Assembly: GCA_028683435.1 (NCBI GenBank)
Contig: JAQUIG010000001.1
Coordinates: 72,393-136,392, forward strand
From: Desulfuromonadaceae bacterium
GTDB taxonomy: Bacteria > Desulfobacterota > Desulfuromonadia > Geobacterales > Pseudopelobacteraceae
Reading direction: 5' to 3'
DNA length: 64,000 bases
Below the pieces are notes generated by a model that was given only the letters and a program-made list of their open reading frames with translations, was not told the origin of the DNA and searched no databases. Both the position numbers and the translations under genes were made by a program. This document shows, piece by piece, positions 8,066 through 17,809 of the stretch (its first letter is position 1; the number at the start of each line of letters is the position of its first letter).

Positions 8066-9958
8066 ATGAAGATACTGCAAACATACCTGTTGCTGCTGAG
8101 TGCCGCACTCCTTTTAACCGGATTCAGCTGGGGATTCAACGCTGACCCCTGCAAAAAAGCACTTGAAATTGCGGACACGCTGGCCACTATCAGCGATGAG
8201 ACTCAGAGACGTCAGGCGGAGTCCGGAATTACCTCCCAATGCCCGGATGGTGCCGCCGCCCATTTCGTGGGGGCACTCCAGCAGGAGCGGGTCAGTAACT
8301 TTGATGCTGCTATTGAAGAGTACCGGCGCACGCTGCAGCAGGCTCCATCTTTTGCTCGCGCCAGCGGGAATCTGGGGCTGCTGTACGCCCGGAAAGGAAT
8401 GAATGATGAAGCTTCGGTTGAGCTGGCCCGCGGCCTGTCTGCTATTCCCGATCCTCTCTATCATAAGGCGCTGGCGCAAATTTTAGCCGCACAAAAAGTC
8501 TATCCGCTCGCCGCCTATCATTACAGCGAGGCTGGTCGAGAGCTGACCGGCGATGCTTCCATATTTGTCGCTCTTGCCGAGATTTACATGGTGTCAAACC
8601 AGCCTGATAAGGCTCTGGAGGAATATCGAAGGGCTCTGGCAGCCGATCCCGGTACGGTGAAGGCCCATTTAGGCATCGCAACGATCAGTATGCAGCGGGG
8701 CGACACTGATAAGGCGCTTGAACAATTGAAGCGGGGCGAGGCCGCTGCACCGCAGAATCGTGATATCCACCTGATGCTGGCGGCTCTTTATGAAAAGAAG
8801 GGTGATGCCAGGTTGACCGAGTATCATTCGCTGCTGGGGGGCAAAGGGAAGCTGGTGCAGAACGTTCAGAAAGCGGCCGAAACAGCAGATGCGGGCGCCG
8901 CCGGCAAGGAAATAGAAAGCCTCAGGAGCACTGTCAGGGAGCATCCGGGAGATCCGCTTTCATACGAAAAACTCGGGGACCTCTATCGGGCGGCCGGTAA
9001 AGATGCAGAGGCCATCGATGCGTATCGTGAGGCGGTGCATCTCAACAGCACTAACAGTGACGTATACCTCAATCTTGGCCTCCTGTACGAGAAAAAGTCT
9101 CAAATGGATGAGGCGATCGTCGTCTACAGGCGGGCGGTCAAAGTCAATCCGGCCAGCGCAGAAGCACGTTTACGGCTGGGTGATATCCGCTTCTCCCGCG
9201 GCCTGTACAAGGAAGCGGTAGAGGAGTATTCGGAGTTTCTCAGGTTGCGTCCCGCAAGCCCGGATATCCACCTCAAGCTTGCCCGGATCTTTGCCAAAAG
9301 CAAGGAAGCCGGCCTGGCGCTTTCGTCATACAACTCGGTGCTGGCTTACAGCCCGAATGATGGTGATGCCAATCGCGAGATCGCAGCCCTGTACGTCCAA
9401 AAGGGTGACAACGAGAAAGCACTTGCGCATTATAAAAAAGCGCTTGCGATTCACAAGAACGACAGTGAGGCGCGCACGGCCCTCATATCAATCTATGTAA
9501 AAACCAAACAGTACGATGAAATAACGTCCCTGCTCAAAGAGGCGGTCGAGTTGAACCCGGATGATCCGGTCAATCACTACAAGCTGGGGCTGATTTATGA
9601 CTTTAAAAAAGAGTATGACAACTCGGTAGGCAGCTACAAAAAAGCGATTGAGCTGAAGCCGGATTATGCCAGGGCGCTTACCGCGCTTGGCCGGCTGTAT
9701 ATGAAAACCGGACGTCTGAGTGAAGCCAAAGAGGCGCTTGAAGCGGCGAAAAAGGCTGATCCGACCATGGAAGAAACCGCAGTTTTGCTCAATAACATTC
9801 GTGACGAATTCAACCCTGAACCGCATAAAATATCCAAAGGCAAAACGCTGAAAAGCAAAAAAACCAAAGGCAAAAAAGTGAAGGGGAAAAAAAGCAAAAA
9901 GCGCTCGGGAAAGATCTCGAAAAAGAGCAAGAGTAAAGCTCCGACAAAAAAGAAATAG
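8066..9958 (+). CDS. Secreted or periplasmic tetratricopeptide repeat protein
   Basis: A 630-residue protein with an N-terminal signal peptide (MKILQTYLLLLSAALLLTGF, then SWGFNADPC). It is followed by about a dozen TPR units, recognisable by repeated patterns such as A...Y..AL..DP and LG.LY...G....A. The last ~45 residues are extremely lysine-rich with repeated KGK, KSK and KKK motifs, which could bind nucleic acid or an anionic envelope polymer (inference). The ATG at 8066 is used because the promoter's -10 box sits at 8021-8026. It probably acts as a protein-protein scaffold in the envelope. Specific partners are unknown; it stands alone between HDOD and the GH13 gene. Confidence 0.85.
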   Translation: MKILQTYLLLLSAALLLTGFSWGFNADPCKKALEIADTLATISDETQRRQAESGITSQCPDGAAAHFVGALQQERVSNFDAAIEEYRRTLQQAPSFARASGNLGLLYARKGMNDEASVELARGLSAIPDPLYHKALAQILAAQKVYPLAAYHYSEAGRELTGDASIFVALAEIYMVSNQPDKALEEYRRALAADPGTVKAHLGIATISMQRGDTDKALEQLKRGEAAAPQNRDIHLMLAALYEKKGDARLTEYHSLLGGKGKLVQNVQKAAETADAGAAGKEIESLRSTVREHPGDPLSYEKLGDLYRAAGKDAEAIDAYREAVHLNSTNSDVYLNLGLLYEKKSQMDEAIVVYRRAVKVNPASAEARLRLGDIRFSRGLYKEAVEEYSEFLRLRPASPDIHLKLARIFAKSKEAGLALSSYNSVLAYSPNDGDANREIAALYVQKGDNEKALAHYKKALAIHKNDSEARTALISIYVKTKQYDEITSLLKEAVELNPDDPVNHYKLGLIYDFKKEYDNSVGSYKKAIELKPDYARALTALGRLYMKTGRLSEAKEALEAAKKADPTMEETAVLLNNIRDEFNPEPHKISKGKTLKSKKTKGKKVKGKKSKKRSGKISKKSKSKAPTKKK

Positions 9959-10098
9959 GCCGGCGCAGTGGCTTTGCACTCCGCTGTTCAGCACACACTA
10001 ACGGAATCGGTTTCTGCGCCAAAAACAGAAGGAACTATTTCCCGCTTGCAGATATCGAACAGATTTAGACATCTCTGCATTCCGCGACTGGAAACATA

Positions 10099-13000
10099 AT
10101 GACAGATCCGAGCGGTACAGACACCTACTTTCCCTACGACATCCAGATTTCCTCCCATCACTGGCGCTCCCTCGGCCTCGGTGCGCTTTCAAACGGCATT
10201 AAAAAGCGCGGAATTCCCCAGATACAATTTTTCCGGCAACTGGCTCTCAAGCTGAATACCACCCGCGCGGCGGGCTCAGCTGTTGTGCATGCCGGTGAAC
10301 TCAACTTGTATGCCTACCTGCAGAAAACATTGCGCTACCTTATCGATGGTGTCGCCGCTGCCCCGGCATCTTCCCTCCTGGTAAATGCGCTGAAAGAGGG
10401 GGGCTTTGACCCGGCAGGCGCTGCTCTCCGGACAACTGGACAGCGTTTTGTCGAGTTGTTTTCACCGCTCCCGGTTCTTGAAGGGCGTATCGGACCTGAC
10501 CGCTGGCTGGCTGATACCCTGGACAGCCACCTGCGTACTCATCAACTGCTGCGGGAAATGCTGCTGCTGCGTCTGGCGGCTGCCAATCCGGCTATCGACA
10601 GCTTCCGTGAACTCGTCGATGATCGTGCTCTTGCCGCATCCTCCCAATACGCCAGCATCACCCTTGCCTTTGATCGTGCCCTGAAAGAGGGGCCAGTTCT
10701 TGTCGGAAAAGGGTGCACGCTGATCGAGGCTCTCATGGCTGCGGTGACCGCCTTCCCTTACTCCCTGGCCGGTCAGGCCGCCTATCTTCGTGATCAGTGG
10801 CACGATGTTTTACCCCCTGAGTTGCTGCATGAGGTGGAGACAGCCCTTGATATCCTGCATGAGGAGCAGCGTGAGCGTGGCGGTGGACCTGGTCCTGCTC
10901 CTGTCCTGGAGTTCCGGCGCGCCGGAGGTGCGACAGCAACCGGCGCCGGCACGGTTTTTCACGGTTTTGATTACCCTGCGTATGAGGCCTTTTCATCTGA
11001 TGCCGGCTGGATGGCACATGTCGTGCTGATGGCCAAGATGGTCTATGTCTGGCTCGACCAGCTCAGCCGGACGTATGCCCTGCCGATAACCAGGCTCGAT
11101 CAGGTGCCGGATGCAGAACTCGATCGGCTGGCTGCGAGGGGTTTTTCCGGACTCTGGCTGATCGGTCTTTGGGAGCGTTCTCCCGCATCTCAGCGGATAA
11201 AACAGCTCTGCGGCAACCCGGAAGCCATCGCTTCGGCCTATTCACTCTTCGACTACGAAGTGGCTGCCGATCTCGGCGGCTGGGATGCACTGGCAAACTT
11301 AAGGGAACGTGCCGGCCGCCGAGGTATACGCCTCGCCAGCGATATGGTACCCAATCATACCGGCATCTATTCACGCTGGGTGATTCAGCACCCGGACTGG
11401 TTCGTTCAGACCGATTATCCCCCCTTTCCGACCTACCAATTTACCGGTGAGGATCTCTCCGGCGACGGCAATATCTGCCTGCAGGTTGAAGATGGCTACT
11501 GGAACAAGAGTGACGCCGCGGTCGTATTCAAGCACTATGACCGTGGCAGCGGTCGGACACGCTACATCTATCACGGCAACGACGGCACCAGCATCCCCTG
11601 GAACGACACCGCCCAGCTTAATTATCTGATACCCGAACTGCGCGAAGCGGTCATTCAGACTATTCTTCACGTAGCACGCAATTTTCCGATCATCCGTTTC
11701 GACGCCGCCATGACGCTTGCCAAGAAACATTATCAGCGCCTCTGGTTCCCGCTGCGCGGCCTTGGCGGCGGAGTCCCGTCCCGTGCCGAACATGGCATGA
11801 GCAAGGAAGAATTCGATGCGGCTTTTCCCGTGGAGTTCTGGCGCGAGGTTGTTGACCGTGTGGCGTCCGAGGCACCCGGGACGCTGCTGCTTGCAGAGGC
11901 CTTCTGGATGATGGAGGGGTATTTTGTCAGGACGCTCGGCATGCATCGCGTATACAACAGCGCCTTTATGAACATGCTCATGACCGAGGAGAATGCCAAA
12001 TACCGTACGACCATTAAAAACGTTCTGGAATTCAACCACGAAATCCTCAAGCGGTTCGTCAATTTCATGAACAACCCGGACGAAAAGACGGCGGTCGCCC
12101 AGTTTGGTTCGCAGGGTAAATATTTCGGTGCCTGCGTGCTGCTGGCTACCATGCCGGGCTTGCCGATGTTCGGTCATGGCCAGATAGAGGGTTTCCGCGA
12201 AAAATACGGTATGGAGTACAAGCGTGCTTATTGGGACGAGCAGGTCGACGAGGGGCTGGTACGCGGACATGAGATGTGGATCTTTCCGCTGCTCCGCCGC
12301 CGCTGGCTCTTTTCAGGCTCCGAAAATTTTGTGCTATATGATTTTCATGCCGGTGACAGCATCGATGAAAATGTCTTCGCCTACTCCAACCGCTCCGGTG
12401 AACACCGGGCGCTCGTGCTGTATCATAACTGCCATGCGACAACCTCAGGCTGGATCAGGGAATCGGTTTCCTTTCTCGTCGCCGGTGAGGGAGAAGGTGG
12501 ACGCCTCGACCGGACATCGCTGGCCGCGGCGCTGGATGCTCCTGATGAAGATGATTGCTACCTGGCTTTCAGGGACGAAACGGAAGGAGTAGAGTATCTC
12601 CGTTCAGCGCGAGAGCTCTGTAAACAGGGACTTTATGTCGAGCTTGGCGAGTATCAGTTCCATGTTTTTATGGATTTCCGGGAAATCCGTGATGACGAGG
12701 AAGGTTCATGGAAACAGCTCCATGCAGAGCTGAACGGTTCGGGTGTGCAATCGCTTGAGGAAGAGCGGAAACAGATGCTGTATGGAGATTTGAATGCGGC
12801 ATTCCGCACCGTTTTTGAGATGCTCACAGCAGTGAGGCAAACGGGAGAAACCGATGCAGCGGACAAAGAATTGCAACGGGCGGTTGACCTGTTTCTGAAG
12901 AGCGCTGATGCCGACGAGTTAATAGCGGCATCAGAGGGTAAAGCGCATAAAGCTAAACGGAGGATTCAACAGAAAAAAAGCAAGGCGGTTGAGCAGGTTG

Positions 13001-13608
13001 CCCGCTTTACCCGGCTTAAAGAGCAGAGGACGACGGCCGGTGATGCCCGTTTATTCCAGCTTCGTCTGATTGCCGGGTTCTCGGATCGGGCGGCCGATTC
13101 CCTGCTGATGGCCTGGCTGCTTCTGCGCGAGACGCACCTTGATCCGGTCGCTCGGGGGCTTGATTATACCCTGCGGAGTTTTCTGCAGCGGGATGGAGAC
13201 CCCGAGTTCAGCAGCCGCGCAGTTGCACTGCTATCGGCGCTGCTCCAGTGGTGGCGGTCTGATGAGCGGCTTGTAGCGGGGAGCAACTTGAAACAGGCGC
13301 AGAGTCTGTTTGGTCTCGAAGCATGCCGAACTTTTCTGTTGGATCATGAAAACGACGGGATCGAATGGTTCAACAAGGAGCGTTTTGAGGAGTTGAGTGA
13401 GTGGGTAACGCTGCTCCTTCTGCTGGAAAGGTGCGATGCCTCCACCCCTGCCAGGACAGTTTCCATGAGGATAGGTGCGGCGGAACGGGCCATCACGCAA
13501 GGAGCAAAGTCGGCACAGGATGTCGGTTATCGTAGCCAGTTATTTGTGGCGCTCCCGGTGAAGGTTGTCATCCGGCGTACTCCAAGAGTTAAAAAAACTA
13601 CGGTATGA
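10099..13608 (+). CDS. Very large GH13 (alpha-amylase family) protein
   Basis: A 1169-residue protein with no signal peptide, so likely cytoplasmic. A GH13 barrel occupies roughly residues 330-780. Region I is ASDMVPNH, region II is IIRFDAAMTLAK with the nucleophile Asp, region III is LLLAEAFW with the acid/base Glu. At the region IV position the sequence reads FMNNPDEKT rather than the usual NHD, though the Asp is kept. About 330 residues before and 380 after the barrel are mostly helical and unfamiliar. It may act on intracellular glycogen or maltodextrin. The NPD variant recalls GlgE-type maltosyltransferases (NTPD), so transferase activity is possible. It is followed by a hairpin terminator. 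Confidence 0.85.
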   Translation: MTDPSGTDTYFPYDIQISSHHWRSLGLGALSNGIKKRGIPQIQFFRQLALKLNTTRAAGSAVVHAGELNLYAYLQKTLRYLIDGVAAAPASSLLVNALKEGGFDPAGAALRTTGQRFVELFSPLPVLEGRIGPDRWLADTLDSHLRTHQLLREMLLLRLAAANPAIDSFRELVDDRALAASSQYASITLAFDRALKEGPVLVGKGCTLIEALMAAVTAFPYSLAGQAAYLRDQWHDVLPPELLHEVETALDILHEEQRERGGGPGPAPVLEFRRAGGATATGAGTVFHGFDYPAYEAFSSDAGWMAHVVLMAKMVYVWLDQLSRTYALPITRLDQVPDAELDRLAARGFSGLWLIGLWERSPASQRIKQLCGNPEAIASAYSLFDYEVAADLGGWDALANLRERAGRRGIRLASDMVPNHTGIYSRWVIQHPDWFVQTDYPPFPTYQFTGEDLSGDGNICLQVEDGYWNKSDAAVVFKHYDRGSGRTRYIYHGNDGTSIPWNDTAQLNYLIPELREAVIQTILHVARNFPIIRFDAAMTLAKKHYQRLWFPLRGLGGGVPSRAEHGMSKEEFDAAFPVEFWREVVDRVASEAPGTLLLAEAFWMMEGYFVRTLGMHRVYNSAFMNMLMTEENAKYRTTIKNVLEFNHEILKRFVNFMNNPDEKTAVAQFGSQGKYFGACVLLATMPGLPMFGHGQIEGFREKYGMEYKRAYWDEQVDEGLVRGHEMWIFPLLRRRWLFSGSENFVLYDFHAGDSIDENVFAYSNRSGEHRALVLYHNCHATTSGWIRESVSFLVAGEGEGGRLDRTSLAAALDAPDEDDCYLAFRDETEGVEYLRSARELCKQGLYVELGEYQFHVFMDFREIRDDEEGSWKQLHAELNGSGVQSLEEERKQMLYGDLNAAFRTVFEMLTAVRQTGETDAADKELQRAVDLFLKSADADELIAASEGKAHKAKRRIQQKKSKAVEQVARFTRLKEQRTTAGDARLFQLRLIAGFSDRAADSLLMAWLLLRETHLDPVARGLDYTLRSFLQRDGDPEFSSRAVALLSALLQWWRSDERLVAGSNLKQAQSLFGLEACRTFLLDHENDGIEWFNKERFEELSEWVTLLLLLERCDASTPARTVSMRIGAAERAITQGAKSAQDVGYRSQLFVALPVKVVIRRTPRVKKTTV

Positions 13609-13630
13609 TTCGCGAATAATAGGTTCAAAT

Positions 13631-13668
13631 ACGCAGAAAGGTCGGTAATTATGCCGGCCTTTCTGCGT
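13631..13668. terminator. Hairpin terminator at the left edge of the defence island
   Basis: The arms at 13631-13645 and 13654-13668 pair over 15 bp with a single G-U, 22 bp after the amylase stop codon. The inner 31 bases (13633-13663) match the hairpin at 25866-25896 at 26 of 31 positions, and all five differences are transitions. Confidence 0.6.
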
Positions 13669-13969
13669 ATAGAGCCCAGCAGGACGTGTACATACTGACA
13701 GTGATATTTGAAAGTCGAACTTGCATATTTCATCTATGCCGCCCCAAGTTGGTGATATTGCCAATTCGATTGTATGTTGCTGTGAGTACTGATGACGTAT
13801 TGTGACGTAGTTGTGTGATATGCTCTCAGCTGAAGATAATACCGCCGCAATCGCTTTAATGAAGAGGGTTTCCGGTGGCTTATGCTCTCTGAATCTGTTA
13901 TTAATACTCAATTTTAAGCATCTACTGGGTTCTTGGCCAAACTCAGCTTGATCCTTGTGGGAAGTTGAA
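13669..13969. other. Intergenic region before hsdR
   Basis: About 300 bp without a convincing gene. It is more AT-rich than the amylase gene before it. It must hold the hsdRMS promoter, but I find no well-spaced -35/-10 pair. The hsdR Shine-Dalgarno candidate GGAAG lies at its right end. Confidence 0.5.
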
Positions 13970-16375
13970 ATGACCTCAAAAAAAGCTCTATCAGAACGCG
14001 ACATCTGTACACAGTTCATCGTGCCTGCCCTGAAAAAGGTCGGGTGGGATATTGAACGTCAGGTGCGAGAAGAGGTGTTTTTCACTGATGGCCGTATCTA
14101 CGTCAGAGGGACCAGTTCAGCCCGTGGTAGCCGCAAGCGTGCGGATTTTATCCTGTACTACAAACCGAATATTCCTATTGCAGTTATTGAGGCCAAAGAC
14201 AACAGTCATTTTGTTGCGGCTGGCATGCAACAGGCGCTTGGATATGCCAAGATACTCGATATTCCTGTGGCGTTCAGCTCCAATGGTGATGGTTTTGTGG
14301 AGCATGATCGAACCGCATCTTCCGGCGATGTTGAACGCAATCTCACCTTGGATGAATTCCCCACCCCTGACGAACTCTGGCAACGCTATAAGAAGTACAA
14401 AGGCATCTATTCACCACAACAGGAGCAGATAGCCTCCTTCGATTACTTCTTTGACGGTTCCGGTCGCGCCCCACGCTACTATCAGCAGATAGCCATCAAC
14501 CGCTCTGTCGAAGCGATTGCCAAAGGGCAGGATCGGATTCTGCTGGTCATGGCCACCGGTACCGGCAAGACCTACACTGCATTCCAAATCATCCACCGCC
14601 TCTGGAAGAGCGGCACCAAGAAACGCATTCTTTTCCTGGCTGACCGCAATTCTCTGATTGACCAGACCAAACGGGGCGACTTCAAACATTTTAAAGACCG
14701 GATGACGGTCATTCGGAAAAAGAGTATCGATAAGGCTTTTGAGATCTATCTTGCTCTCTACCAGGGATTGACCAACTACGACGAGGATACAGACGCTTAC
14801 CGAGAGTTCAGCCCCGATTTCTTTGATTTGATTGTGATTGACGAATGTCATCGTGGCAGTGCTGCCACAGACAGTGCTTGGCGTGAGATACTGGACTATT
14901 TCAAGAACGCCACCCACATAGGCCTCACCGCTACCCCCAAAGAGACCAAGGCCGTTTCCAATTTCGAATACTTCGGCGAACCGACTTACACCTATTCGCT
15001 CAAACAGGGGATTGAAGACGGTTTCCTTGCACCATACAAGGTTATCCGAGTCGGCATCAATGTTGACTTGGAAGGATGGCGACCAGAAGAAGGAACGCGT
15101 GATAATGACGGCAATCTGATAGATGACCGACTTTACAACACCAAGGATTATGACCGGAATCTGGTCATTGATGAACGTACAAAAACCGTTGCTAGGAAGG
15201 TGACTGAGTTTCTCAAAAAGACCAACCCATTCGACAAGACCATTATCTTCTGCGTCGATATCGAACATGCTGCTCGTATGCGGCAGGCTCTGGCCAACGC
15301 CAATCCTGAAGAGGTACTGAAGAACTACAAGTACGTCATGAAGATCACCGGAGATGATGACGAGGGAAAACGGGAGCTTGATAACTTCATAAATCCCGAA
15401 GAGCGTTACCCGGTGATTGCCACTACTTCCAAGCTGATGACCACCGGTGTAGACGCCCAAACGTGTAAATTGATCGTCCTCGATTCAAACATCAACTCCC
15501 CGACTGAATTCAAGCAGATCATCGGACGTGGCACCCGCATCAACGAAGAATTTGGCAAGCGATTCTTTACCATCATGGATTTTCGTAACGCAACTGACCA
15601 CTTTGCCGACCCCGATTTTGACGGTGACCCGGTCATGGTGAAACAGATACTGGCCGATGATGAGCTGACCGATACCGATATCCATCCGGATGATGAACCG
15701 GTAATTGACTCCGAAACTGGTGAAGAGATTACATTTGGGGATGACAAGCGAGAAGTGACGTATGACCGTCCCGAGATTATCGGTGGCGGCGGCATTGTGG
15801 CAGAGCCGCAGGCTAAGGTCTATGTCGCCGGTATCGATGTATCGGTACTCAACGAACGGGTGCAGTATCTGGGGACCAATGGCAAGCTCACAACCGGGAG
15901 CCTGAAAGAGTACACCCGTAACGGCCTGCTACAAGAGTTCCGTACTCTTGATGACTTTCTGGCCCGTTGGAATAGTGCCGAAAAGAAGAAGGCACTGATC
16001 GACCAGTTAGCCGAGCATGACGTGATTCTGGAAAACCTTCAGGAAGAGATCAAGAAGGACCTGGACCTCTTCGACCTCATCTGCCACATAGCCTGGGACC
16101 GCCCGGCCCTCACCAGAAGAGAACGTGCAGAGCAGGTTAAGAAGCGTGATTACTTTACAAAGTATGGTGACAAAGCCCGACTGGTCTTGCAGGCGCTTCT
16201 GGAAAAATATGCTAAAGATGGCATCGAGAATATTGAAGAGATGAAGGTCTTGACCATTGATCCGTTCAAGTCAATCGGTACACCGGCAGAGATTGTCAAT
16301 CTCTTCGGCGGTAAGGAAAAGTACCGGACAGCAGTAAAAGAACTGGAAACTGAAATCTACAGGATGGCGCTATAA
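13970..16375 (+). CDS. hsdR: Type I restriction enzyme, R subunit (EcoEI-like)
   Basis: The 801-residue motor and nuclease subunit of a type I restriction-modification complex. A PD-(D/E)xK nuclease lies at the N-terminus: Asp59 in KRADF, then Glu74-x-Lys76 in VIEAK, followed by the QxxxY element QQALGYA (88-92 region). The SF2 translocase follows with ATGTGKT (195-201), DECHRG and GLTATPKET, then helicase motif VI IGRGTRI. The C-terminus fits the EcoEI-type R domain. At about 800 residues it is close to EcoEI R and much shorter than EcoR124 R. The ATG at 13970 follows GGAAG; a TTG 15 bp upstream is less likely. Its stop directly abuts the hsdM ATG. Confidence 0.95.
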   Translation: MTSKKALSERDICTQFIVPALKKVGWDIERQVREEVFFTDGRIYVRGTSSARGSRKRADFILYYKPNIPIAVIEAKDNSHFVAAGMQQALGYAKILDIPVAFSSNGDGFVEHDRTASSGDVERNLTLDEFPTPDELWQRYKKYKGIYSPQQEQIASFDYFFDGSGRAPRYYQQIAINRSVEAIAKGQDRILLVMATGTGKTYTAFQIIHRLWKSGTKKRILFLADRNSLIDQTKRGDFKHFKDRMTVIRKKSIDKAFEIYLALYQGLTNYDEDTDAYREFSPDFFDLIVIDECHRGSAATDSAWREILDYFKNATHIGLTATPKETKAVSNFEYFGEPTYTYSLKQGIEDGFLAPYKVIRVGINVDLEGWRPEEGTRDNDGNLIDDRLYNTKDYDRNLVIDERTKTVARKVTEFLKKTNPFDKTIIFCVDIEHAARMRQALANANPEEVLKNYKYVMKITGDDDEGKRELDNFINPEERYPVIATTSKLMTTGVDAQTCKLIVLDSNINSPTEFKQIIGRGTRINEEFGKRFFTIMDFRNATDHFADPDFDGDPVMVKQILADDELTDTDIHPDDEPVIDSETGEEITFGDDKREVTYDRPEIIGGGGIVAEPQAKVYVAGIDVSVLNERVQYLGTNGKLTTGSLKEYTRNGLLQEFRTLDDFLARWNSAEKKKALIDQLAEHDVILENLQEEIKKDLDLFDLICHIAWDRPALTRRERAEQVKKRDYFTKYGDKARLVLQALLEKYAKDGIENIEEMKVLTIDPFKSIGTPAEIVNLFGGKEKYRTAVKELETEIYRMAL

Positions 16376-17809
16376 ATGAAAAATATGGGTTCAATCATCA
16401 AGCGGTTGCAGAATACAATGCGCAAGGATCAGGGCGTTTCCGGCGACGCCCAGCGCATTGAACAGTTGGGGTGGATGATTACCCTGAAGATACTGGACGA
16501 TAAGGACAAGGAACTGGAGATTTTGCAAGAGGAGTACGCGTCACCTATCCCTGCGGCAGTTCAGTGGCGGGTCTGGGCTGCCGATGCCGAGGGGATGACC
16601 GGCGACGAACTGAAAGAGTTTATTGACCAGAAGCTTTTTCCTGCTCTGAATAATCTGGATATATCTACCGGCAACAAACGTGCTCTCATTATCCGCGAGA
16701 TATTTGAGGGAACGAACAACTACATGAAGAACGGCACCATCATACGCCAGGTATTGAATGAGCTGAATCAGATAGATTTTAACTCTTCCGAAGATCGTCA
16801 CATATTTGGTGACATTTACGAAACGATCCTCCGCGATCTGCAAAGCGCTGGCAACTATGGTGAATTCTATACGCCCCGCGCTCTAACTGAGTTCATGACT
16901 GCCATCATCAATCCTCGATTGGGGGAAAAGGTGCTTGACCCTGCCTGCGGTACCGGCGGATTTCTCACCTGTGCTATCGAAAATATCCGTAAGCAAGACG
17001 TTAAAAATGTGGAGGATCTTCAAATCCTACAGGCGAATATTCACGGCATGGAATTCAAGCCGCTTCCGTTCATGCTTAGCGTCACCAACCTGATTCTGCA
17101 TGATATCGAAGTGCCGAATGTGGACTACACCGACAGTCTCAATCGTGAATACACCAGCATCGGTGCCAAGGATCGAGTAGATGTGATTCTTGCTAATCCA
17201 CCCTTTGGAGCTTCTGTTACTGATGGCGTCGAAACCAACTTTCCACTCAACTACCGGACGACTGAAAGTGCAGACCTGTTTCTTCTCTTGATGATTCGCT
17301 ATCTCAAGGATGGTGGACGTGCCGCAATTGTTCTTCCTGATGGCTCACTAACCGGTGACGGTGTCAAGCAGCGTATTCGCCAGCATTGGCTGGAATCCTG
17401 TAACCTGCATACTATTATACGGTTACCGAACTCAGTTTTTCAGCCCTATGCCAGTGTTGCCACCAACCTGCTGTTTTTCACGAAAGGGGAACCGACCAAG
17501 GAAATCTGGTATTGGGAGCATCAGCTTCTCGAAGGGGTAAAATCGTATTCCAAGACCAAGCCGATTCAGAGTAGTGAATTTGATGGTGTAAAGCAGTGGT
17601 GGAATAATCGTGTCGAGAGCGAACAGGCATGGCGGGTTTCTATAGATACTTTGATTGCCAACGGTTTTAGTCTTGACGTAAAGAACCCTCATGTCAAAGA
17701 AACTGGCTATCATCACACCAGCGCGGAGTTGCTGGAGCTGCTGCATCAATCTTTCCAAAAAAGTGATGGTCTGTTGCAGACTCTTCGTAAGGAGCTGGCT
17801 TGTGGCTGA
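16376..17809 (+). CDS. hsdM: Type I restriction-modification DNA methyltransferase, M subunit
   Basis: A 477-residue N6-adenine methyltransferase. The N-terminal HsdM_N region (about 1-130) is followed by the catalytic fold with the SAM-binding motif DPACGTGG and the catalytic motif NPPF (ANPPFGA). With two M and one S subunit it modifies the target site, and with R it forms the restriction complex. The start codon immediately follows the hsdR stop; a second in-frame ATG at 16385 is an alternative. Its end overlaps hsdS by 8 bp, so M and S are translationally coupled. Confidence 0.95.
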   Translation: MKNMGSIIKRLQNTMRKDQGVSGDAQRIEQLGWMITLKILDDKDKELEILQEEYASPIPAAVQWRVWAADAEGMTGDELKEFIDQKLFPALNNLDISTGNKRALIIREIFEGTNNYMKNGTIIRQVLNELNQIDFNSSEDRHIFGDIYETILRDLQSAGNYGEFYTPRALTEFMTAIINPRLGEKVLDPACGTGGFLTCAIENIRKQDVKNVEDLQILQANIHGMEFKPLPFMLSVTNLILHDIEVPNVDYTDSLNREYTSIGAKDRVDVILANPPFGASVTDGVETNFPLNYRTTESADLFLLLMIRYLKDGGRAAIVLPDGSLTGDGVKQRIRQHWLESCNLHTIIRLPNSVFQPYASVATNLLFFTKGEPTKEIWYWEHQLLEGVKSYSKTKPIQSSEFDGVKQWWNNRVESEQAWRVSIDTLIANGFSLDVKNPHVKETGYHHTSAELLELLHQSFQKSDGLLQTLRKELACG

